From: Taxillus chinensis
Lineage: Eukaryota; Streptophyta; Magnoliopsida; Santalales; Loranthaceae
Length of the DNA stretch: 64,000 bases
NCBI GenBank assembly: GCA_023512835.1
Contig: CM042088.1
Span: 29,909,164 to 29,973,163 of the forward strand
Reading direction: 5' to 3'
The translations under genes and the position numbers were made by a program. This document shows positions 56,774 through 64,000 of the stretch, piece by piece. The number at the start of each line of letters is the position of its first letter. Position 1 is the stretch's first letter. Under the pieces are notes generated by a model. The model saw only the letters and a program-made list of their open reading frames with translations. It made no database searches and was not told the origin of the DNA.

Positions 56774-59233
56774 TGTTGTTCCCATGATCCTATTGGTTGT
56801 CATTATTGTCAACATTATGCAGAAGCGGATGGACGTCGGGTCGAAGATCCATACTAGATTAAATAACTTCGTAGAGTGATCTCTTAGAGTGAGCTCATAG
56901 GGGGAGTCTAACTAGATACGCAGATAACTCGTAGATCTGGGTCGAAGACTCGTAGTTTACTGGATCGAAGATCAGATGACTAGAAGATGTAGAGTTGAAG
57001 ATTATCAGGCCAGAAGGCTCGAAGCACCACTGGAGGTACACAAGGTCGCAGACTCGTAGATCCATAGGGACGAAGATTCGAAGACCGCAGGTGTAGAGCA
57101 GTGTCTCAAAGACTCGAAGACTTGCAGGCTTGAAGACCCGTCAGGTATAGAGCAGTATCGCAGAGTCAAAGCTCACAGAGTTGAAGCTCGCGGGGCCGAA
57201 GATTGGTAGACTCGTTGCTGAGACCCATTGATGTGAACAGATGATTAGCCAAGGTAGAATGCTGTTGTCACTAACTCGAAATTGAAGACTCATAGAGTTC
57301 AAAAGGTCATAAAAAGAATGTCAGTTGAATACTAGTTCTAACCTAGCTTCGAGGCCAGAGAGTAGAAGAATTGGAAGAACAATTCTCAAGGTACGAAGAC
57401 TTAGACTCGAAGATTTGTAGGTGAAGTCTCGGAGGTAGTAGCTTGTGAAGTAACAGCGAAGCTAAGAGGCACATATATCTACGAGGCTGTGGCTAATCAA
57501 AGATGCGAAATGCACTGAAGACCGCGTTTAAGTAAGTTATCACTCAGACGGCATCTCTGAGCATGCTAAGTGCTGGGAAACACGTGGAGGTCATCCAAGG
57601 TTGGCTTAACATATTTTAACGTTGAAGATAAAAAGGTGAATCATGATTAACCCTAGCAGAAGGGTTTCTTATTGAGGCCGACCTATAAAAGCAAGGAATA
57701 TGCCTTACTTTAAAATAGTTCGAATATCGCATAAGACAAAAAACGTATTTGCAGCGATACAAGAGCGACACAGAGTAGTTCATTCAATATACAAAGAGAG
57801 AGAGGAAGATTGAAAGCAAGATTACATTGAGTTAATATATTCTTCTTTCTCATACATTTGACGAACAGTGTGTAAGTATAGCAAAGGAGTGGTTGAAGGT
57901 CAAGCAATGCAAACAGTTGAATGCGCGGGAGTAGATTACGCTAGATAGTTCTTCACAGTGAGTGAGTACTGAAATAATATTGTTTTGTATTTGCATTTAA
58001 AAGAATAGAGAATTAATCCTGTTGTAACAAGGGCTAGACCCTACTATACTGAAAGCATATAGTGGATTAAACTCGGTGTAGGTTCACCCTCACAACCATG
58101 GAGTAGATCACTTTGATCGAACTACATAATCAGTGTGTCTCTGTCTTTTTCATCCCATACATACCTATTGTTAACTGATATTGCATGAGACACTAATATA
58201 CCATCCAAAACACCAACTACATCTGTTGAATTCCTCTGAGCATTACACTACTCTTAAAACTAAAAGGAAATAGTTTTATGTATACAGATTCACCTCCATC
58301 TCTATATACAAACCCATATACCGATTCAATCTAGCTTGGATCTTGGGAATATTAGTTACATCATTACCACTGTTAGTTATGTCATCAATAATACCTGTTA
58401 TATCACCAGTCTATTTTATAGTATTACTGTTATTAGTGCTACGTATTATGTCATTATAGATTCTTATAGCATCATTAACATTACAAGTTACATCATCAGG
58501 AGACAATGTCATTGCTTTACTTAAGCACTGCTTGTTATAATCATCAACAATGATTGTTACATCATCAACATTGCTGCCACAAGCAAAGCTTATGACATCA
58601 TCATTATTGGCACATCATCGTTTAACTTCAATACCCTTTTAATTCCTTCATGTTACATCTTTAGCACTATTTTAGTTGTTTAAGATACTAATTTTTACTT
58701 TGAGATATTTACTTTATCTCAAATCGTTCTCCTTTAACTTGAGTTTCTCCTAATCAAGTTTACTTTGAGATATACATTTCATCTTGAACCAAACTCCTCT
58801 GACTTGAAATCGTCTCGAATTGGATTGGCATTACTTTGATATATAAGTCCTTAATATATATGAACCGAACTAAACAAGCTTACTTCAAGATTATGCTTTT
58901 GTCTCAAACTTATCTCGAATTGAACTGAACAAGCTTGACTCCTTCAATATGGGTACTTCGAGATCTCAAATTGCCTCATCTTGAAGTAACGCTACTCGAA
59001 CTCGTCATACTTGGCTTATCTATTGTAAAGGAATTTTGAGATATAGCTTTCCGTCCTAAACTCAAACCAAAGTAATGAGACTATGCTTATTATCACCTTA
59101 TAAGGTTTTCATAGAGTAAACTATATCCTCTTTATCATACTTATTAAATTATTATTGACAACAATTACAACCTCATTGACTACCTATGTCAACAATTATA
59201 ACTTCGTAACACTGTGGCTTTGTGGGAACAACA
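56774..59233 (+). repeat. Copia 3' LTR (start sure, end tentative)
   Basis: Starts TGTTGTTCCC after the polypurine tract. A perfect inverted match GGGAACAACA at 59224-59233 is the best candidate end, giving 2.46 kb. A TATA box TATAAAA (57684-57690) follows U3-like sequence. U3 holds an array rich in GAAGACTCG and TCGAAGA (about 56930-57220). 58360-58620 is a loose array of GTTACATCATCAACA-type units. The length is unusual for copia, so an end near 58200-58260 with other sequence after it is possible. Confidence 0.6.
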
Positions 59234-60203
59234 ATCTCCTAACATATAGTTTGTGGCTCATTAAAAAAAGAGAGAGAAAGAGAAAAGAATAAAAAGAGAA
59301 TTTTCACTTAGTGTAACTATTTTGTAAATGATGTATTTATTGTAATCCCTTGTTGCTTGAAAGAAGACATGTCTTATTATATATTATAAAGCAAAGGAAA
59401 TGAGCTTGTATTAGTAAGCCTCATGTTTGTATGTTAATATATTTTGTCACGTATTTGAAAAAAACATAAGAAATAATAATAATAAAAAGTTTGTTTTTTA
59501 CCCTCGTTCTTTTAAGTATAGCATCAACCCGAATAACCCACCTCTCAAGGTCTCTAATGAATGGTCATTAAGTGACGAGGTATGTCTTTGTTTAAGGTCT
59601 GAAGACCCATGACAGATTATGAGTGTGAGTAATGTAAGGCTACACATGAACTTTGATTATTTAGCTTAGCTAACCCCTAGAACTCTAGCCATGATTGCAT
59701 TCTTTTGATAGATTGTGTAGAAGAAACCTCAAAAAAAGTTCACATTTCATTCTACTTGGTATGATAGTTTGCATATCCAAATTGCCTCATTTATGTTTTT
59801 GCTTTCTTCTTTGAAACACCTTATACATGATTGATTAAGTTTATCCTTGCAGAAGGACAAGCAAGATACGTACGAAAGAATTTGACTTATTCCATTTTAT
59901 GTGACTAGAGCTCGATTTATTCTGGACTAGAGCTCGATTTATTTTCCACCAAAAATTCAAATATATGTTAAATTGATGTATTTTATTTGGGCCAAAAAAA
60001 TATGAAACAAAATAGTACAAAAAATGTCAGTCGTGCCTCAATTTTTTTGGCAAAATTATTTCATGTCAACTGATTTCATCAAATAACACATGCCAAGATA
60101 GGCAGGGCAAGGGGGAGTTACATTCGAACTTAGAAGTGTACAAAAGTTTATATGTTCCAGCATAGTAAGATTATAAAACATACAACATCGCACTATCCTT
60201 CCA
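59234..60203. other. Unassigned; probable downstream region of the gene at 60204
   Basis: No gene seen. Two minus-strand AATAAA signals (59938-59943 and 59916-59921) lie inside a 22-base direct repeat containing GACTAGAGCTCGATTTATT. They are about 260-290 bases past the stop codon at 60204, a reasonable place for polyadenylation. Confidence 0.45.
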
Positions 60204-60616
60204 TCATTTGATGCTAGCGTTTGTAATATAAGATGTGCAAGGCCCGCCAGAGGTCATAAATGGTATTCCCTTGAATGTGGCGATTCCAGCGTCGTCAGTG
60301 AAAAGATGCTGCACAAAAAGATTCATCATTTATATACTTTAGGAAATTTCAATAAGAACAACAAATAGGGTGACAAATGCAATGGGACATGATGGAAAGG
60401 CCATTGTTGGATAAGACCCAGGACCCCATTACCAATTTTCTACCCTAAGCTACATTAATGTTCCATCAAAAGTATGATCCATGTGCAGACCTCAGGCCAT
60501 GCCATTACTCATAAAAAGAACAAAAGAAATTCAAAAGCAAAAAATTACATACCGGTGTGATTTTGTCCAACTGCTTCTTTTTTGGGTTTAGGACATCTTC
60601 TGGTTTTCCCTCATTC
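60204..60616 (-). CDS. Last two exons of an EMAP-II/AIMP1-like tRNA-binding-domain gene
   Basis: Two coding exons on the minus strand. Exon 60553-60616 (64 bp) begins after an acceptor CCATGTAG and ends at a donor GTATGT; it encodes NEGKPEDVLNPKKKQLDKITP. Exon 60204-60308 (105 bp) begins after TTTTGTGCAG; it encodes HLFTDDAGIATFKGIPF, then MTSGGPCTSYITNASIK and TGA. Phase is kept across the 244-base intron. The pattern LNPKKK, roughly 17 residues, VATYKGVPF-like and a terminal I-K matches the C-terminus of the EMAP-II domain found in AIMP1/Arc1p-type cofactors and at the end of plant methionyl-tRNA synthetases, which binds tRNA non-specifically. Upstream exons are not in view; a copia fragment starts 470 bases upstream. 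It could be a live gene tail or a captured/pseudogene fragment. Confidence 0.75.
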
Positions 60617-61084
60617 CTACATGGATAAATTAAAATTTATAGATTAAATATTTTACTGCACAACTATTGCGGGAGTATAAATTGTAAGGACATGTTTGAT
60701 TGACCTATTTTTTATTTTCGTTTTTAAAATATAATAATTGTTTTCAGATAAAAAAGCTAAAAACTAAAAACAATAAAAGATTATTTTCATTTTAGGAAAC
60801 CTTTTGAATGAAAATAACTTTTAGTTATTTTTACTTTTTAATTTTTTATATCAAAAAATAATTATCATATTTTGAAAACAAAAATGAAATAATCAGACGT
60901 AACCTAAGGGTAAAATGAATGGCCCAAAGCTGCAATTTGTTCTGATTTAAGATCACAACACATGTTGGACCAATGGGCAAAATGAATCTTATCCAGGTAG
61001 CAACATGAAATGTTTCTTGCCATAAGCTTTCCAATCGTACACCACAAAACAAAAAGTGAAAGCAAATATATTTTAATTACCCTA
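60617..61084 (-). other. Probable intron of the EMAP-II-like gene
   Basis: AT-rich sequence upstream of the acceptor at 60617-60618. The minus-strand frame 60846-61052 shows no resemblance to the expected upstream part of the domain. It ends at a copia integrase remnant. Confidence 0.5.
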
Positions 61085-61762
61085 TAAGGGTAATTACAAA
61101 AATAATACGTCCATGAAGAACAGAAAACGAAAGACGGTTAATCAAATAACAAGCAGTAAGAACAGCAAAACCCCACAGATGTTTAGCAGATGACGATTTT
61201 TCCGTTCTGCAACTCCATTTTGCTGAGGAGTATAAGAACAAGAGGTTTGATGGACAATACCGTGAGAGGTAAGAAATGGTTGAAATCCAAATAAAAAACT
61301 TAAGTATTCTTTTGCATTATCAGATCGTAAACACTTCACAGAAACTTGAAATTGAGTTTGAATTTCATAATAGAATTGCTGAAAACAAGAGAACACTTCA
61401 GTTCGGTCTTTTATTAAATATAACCAGGTCATACGAGAATAATCATCGACAAAGGTAATAAAATACCTGAAACCGGAGAAAGCTGATATGAAGAAAGCCC
61501 ATATGTCAGAATGAACCAAGGCAAAGGGTGTATCCACCCAATTTATGTAACGTGAAGAAAATGACACGATGATGTTTACCTAACTCACATGTATCACATG
61601 GAAGAGTTTTAAGAGACACAGTAGATGATGATATAGACTGTAGCGTACGGAGAGAAGGATGTCCTAGACAATAATGCAGTCAAAAAATATCAGAAGAGTT
61701 CTTATTAGAAGATTGCTGGGCAACTGTAGCAGCGGTAGCAGAGGAAAGAGCTCCATCAAAGT
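61085..61762 (-). pseudogene. Ty1/copia integrase, 3'-truncated
   Basis: The zinc-type pre-integrase motif LHYCLGHPSLRTL then LPCDTCELGKHHR (about 61580-61690) is followed by a frameshift and the catalytic core: ALVHSDIW (Asp), YFITFVDDYSRMTWLYLIKD, CLRSDNAKEY (Asp), PQQNGVAERKNRHLL (Glu). After RHLL a small deletion shifts frame to KHLWGFAVLTACYLINRL and VLHGRI, which runs to about 61090. RT and RNase H are absent: the element is cut here. A 10-bp inverted repeat, TAATTACCCT/AGGGTAATTA (61074-61096), sits at the break. Confidence 0.9.
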
Positions 61763-62204
61763 CTAGAGACCATTAACTTCCGTGCCCCCACCAATCATCC
61801 GTCCAGTCTTCAGATCTTGGAAAACACAACCAGAGGACAAAAAAGTTATAGAACAATTAAGAGATTTCGTCAAGGAACTAACAGACATCAAGTTATACGG
61901 TGAATGTGGTAAATGTAAAGCAGAAGAAAGCGAAAGAGAAGGACTTAATCGAGTGGTTCCAGTGCCCGTGACAAAAGTTTGTGAACCATCAGCAAAGGTA
62001 ACAGAGTGTGACAATGTGGGCGGTGTAGATTGAAAACATGACAAGAGAATAGAGTTACCAGTCAAATGATAAGTGGCACCGAAGTCTATGACCCAGGCAT
62101 CAGATGTGGAAGAAAGCAAACAGGAAGAACTACCTGAAGGTAGAGATGCCAAAGTAGCAGTGGTCGCAGAAGCCTTAGTCATTTGGGCAGCACCTACCAA
62201 AGAA
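61763..62204 (-). pseudogene. Ty1/copia protease
   Basis: WVIDFGATYHLTGN (about 62040-62085): copia proteases have DSGA here, so the catalytic Asp is kept but Ser is changed to Phe. VTFADGSQTFVTGTGT, NLMSVSSLTKSLNCSITFLS and DLKTGRMIGGG follow, as in Ale/Retrofit-like elements. Stop after VNGL. Confidence 0.88.
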
Positions 62205-63112
62205 TCATAAGCAGCACGTGATAGTGTGACCTATCTAGCAGAAGAAGGTGTGGACGCCATAGCAACCTCTACAGCAAGGGTTAACTCATGAACCCCAGGA
62301 TATGCTGTATGTGCTGGGCGAAGCTCCGAATGAAGAGTATAACAATAAGACTCTGTATGTCCAGCTTTCTTACAATACATACAAAAACGTTGTGTTCAGC
62401 CACCATGTGGAACAAAAGCACTACGGGGAACGTCGCCCATATCACGACCTCCACGACCTCGTGTTCCACAGCCCCAACCACGTTGGACCCCAGGAACATG
62501 TGTCACTAGAGCAGATGACTCAGAGGGAATGGAAGTAGTGAGTGAAGGCTTTGTTTCAGCAATGTAGCGGAGAATACAGGAGAACACCTCATCAATAGAA
62601 GGAAGAGACCGTTCACAGATAACCTGACGCCGGAGATCTGCATGAGAAGATCCCAAGCCTTTAAGGAATAACATAACAAACATGTCTTATTGTCGCTTTG
62701 TTAACACATCTAACTCCATAGTGGGCGGTAAGAAAGTGTCAAACCACTGCCGGAGAAAGTAAACGTGGAGTAGAATTCGAGTAGAGACTTATTCCCAAGC
62801 TGTAGATCAAACAATTCCCCCCATGAGTCCGGAGAATTATCTTTGCCAGCGTACATCAAGACACATTTATCCCAAATACTCTTGGCAAATTTACATTAGT
62901 GGAACCAACTGAGTCCGGAGAATTACATCACCTTTGGTCCACTTAGCCTTGGCTTCTGCAGTGGAACCAACTGGGGGGCTATCAGAATACAAATATTGTG
63001 CTTGATTTGTAGCCAAAGCATAAACTTCAACGGCAATAGACCAAGGCACATAATTGGACCCATCCAATTTCACTGAGGCAAGTTGAAGAGTTGAATTATG
63101 GGTTGTTGTCAT
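62205..63112 (-). pseudogene. Ty1/copia gag
   Basis: Starts MTTTHNSTLQLASVKLDGSNYVPW with AVEVYALATNQ (63112 downward). The middle (62690-62890) is disrupted by frameshifts and stops. LRRQVICERSLPSIDEVFSC is at about 62570-62640, followed by a Gly/Arg-rich stretch. A complete CCHC knuckle CMYCKKAGHTESYC lies at about 62343-62384, in another frame. Belongs with the protease and integrase below it. Confidence 0.87.
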
Positions 63113-63847
63113 AGCTTAATACAGAGCAACATCAGGAGAGAAGGCTAAAGCAACACAACCACCCAACAATAAGGGCCACGAGAATTATTCAAACCAAATC
63201 ACCAATAATAATCATCCAGCAACCCAAAGCACATCTCACATATATGTATAGTGCTTAAGCGCATATGAAGAATATACCGTACGTGAAGAAATATACGAAG
63301 AAGAGACATCCAGTGCTTAACAGCTTATAGTGCTTAAGCTTAACGGGACCAGTGTCGCCAATGCGTGTCTAGGCAAAGCTGAGCCGGTGTCGCCTTGTAC
63401 AGCCATACGTCAGATCGTGTGCGCCGACCGTCACCAGATTTGCCTGGAACAGCCAATCGCATGCGCCAACCGTGTGCGCCGTCATCGAGATCACGGGACG
63501 AGGAAGACTGTCATCGCGTGCGCCGTCGAGGGCCCTGTCAAGGGCGCTGTTGTTGAGATCGAGTGTGTCGTCAAGAGCGCTGTCGCCGTCTGTCACCGAA
63601 GACACGACTCTCCGTCCCTGAGATCACGACGCTTGCTGTGCCACAGAGGCACTCCGTCGAGAGCGCTGTCGTCGTCTGTCACTGGAGACACGGCTCTCCG
63701 TCACCGAGATTGCGACACTCGCTGTGCCACAGAGGCACTCCGTCGAGATTAGAGACGACAAGCTCGCCGTCTGTAGCGTTGCTCACCACAGCGCTGTTTG
63801 TCGCAAGATTCTACGCGTCACCAAATAGCTCTACGCGTCGTTGAATA
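63113..63847 (-). other. Copia leader with an internal tandem repeat
   Basis: GC-rich leader between primer site and gag. About 63590-63775 has two copies of an 85-90 bp unit: each contains CTCTCCGTC, GAGAT, then GCTGTGCCACAGAGGCACTC and CGTCGAGA. The frame 63330-63752 on the plus strand is open only because of GC bias and shows no domain. Confidence 0.75.
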
Positions 63848-63859
63848 GCTTTGATACCA
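63848..63859 (-). promoter_or_regulatory. Copia primer binding site, tRNA-iMet
   Basis: Minus-strand TGGTATCAAAGC, one base from the canonical TGGTATCAGAGC, directly after the LTR end. Confidence 0.9.
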
Positions 63860-64000
63860 TGTTAATGACGGTAAAATATTTTATTCAATAATTTACAACT
63901 CTCATGACCCGTATATATAACACTACAGTCTCCAAATATGGTAAAACATAAATGTGTACGTTTCACACAACAAAACTACTAAAATTTTATGTTTTTAATT
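63860..64000 (-). repeat. 5' LTR of the copia element (runs out of the window)
   Basis: Plus-strand start TGTTAATGACGG, the complement of an LTR ending CATTAACA. A TATATATAA stretch at 63911-63919 may be part of its promoter. Only 141 bases are in view. Confidence 0.85.

Noticed and set aside
60846..61052. Possible upstream exon of the EMAP-II-like gene
   Set aside because: No resemblance to the expected preceding segment of the domain and no matching donor leading into the acceptor at 60617.
63330..63752. 140-residue Arg/Cys-rich plus-strand frame
   Set aside because: Antisense to the copia leader; open because the leader is GC-rich and tandemly repeated.

Overview
The window is plant nuclear DNA, almost entirely made of nested and broken LTR retrotransposons. 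Evidence is the set of angiosperm-type Ty3/gypsy families (Tekay/Del-like chromoviruses with a C-terminal chromodomain, Athila, Tat/Ogre-like), Ty1/copia remnants, tRNA-iMet primer sites (TGGTATCAGAGC), long AT-rich spacers, and one fragment of a cellular gene with plant-style introns. No bacterial genes, rRNA, tRNA or CRISPR are visible. Nearly every coding region is broken by nonsense codons (often CAG>TAG or CGA>TGA) and frameshifts.

Layout. 1-1311 (-) is the RT/RNase H half of a chromovirus called H here. 1312-11559 (-) is a full-length but decayed chromovirus A(-), with LTRs 1312-3737 and 9218-11559. 11565-15854 is the 5' end of a Tat-like element (+) with a duplicated LTR tail/primer site and the start of gag, cut by an Athila element (-) at 15855-26099. 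26100 to about 27400 is the 5' end of a second Tat-like element in the opposite orientation. About 27850-29375 is an Athila-type LTR end and primer site (+). 29376-35670 holds unassigned AT-rich sequence with several minisatellites. 35671-36788 (-) is a Pro/Ser-rich reading frame ending in a Tat-type gag motif. 36789-41165 (+) is the 5' LTR, gag and protease of H. 41166-51269 (+) is a second copy, A(+). 51542-54127 is an H-family LTR carrying a 338-bp extension. 54525-59233 (+) is a copia pol with its 3' LTR. 60204-60616 (-) holds the last two exons of an EMAP-II/AIMP1-like tRNA-binding-domain gene. 61085-64000 (-) is the 5' half of another copia element.

Main result. The target-site duplications of the two A copies are swapped. 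TACCA ends the H gag-protease half at 41161-41165, and its complement begins the H RT half at 1307-1311. AGAAG follows A(+) at 51270-51274, and its complement follows A(-) at 11560-11564. Re-pairing them restores the H pol reading frame across the insertion site. The simplest reading is that the 29.6 kb between the two inverted 10-kb elements has been inverted by recombination between them, or has been placed in the wrong orientation by the assembly. A second pattern, CAG/CTG in one repeat copy against CG or scrambled bases in another, suggests base-calling error at methylated CHG sites and may account for many frameshifts.
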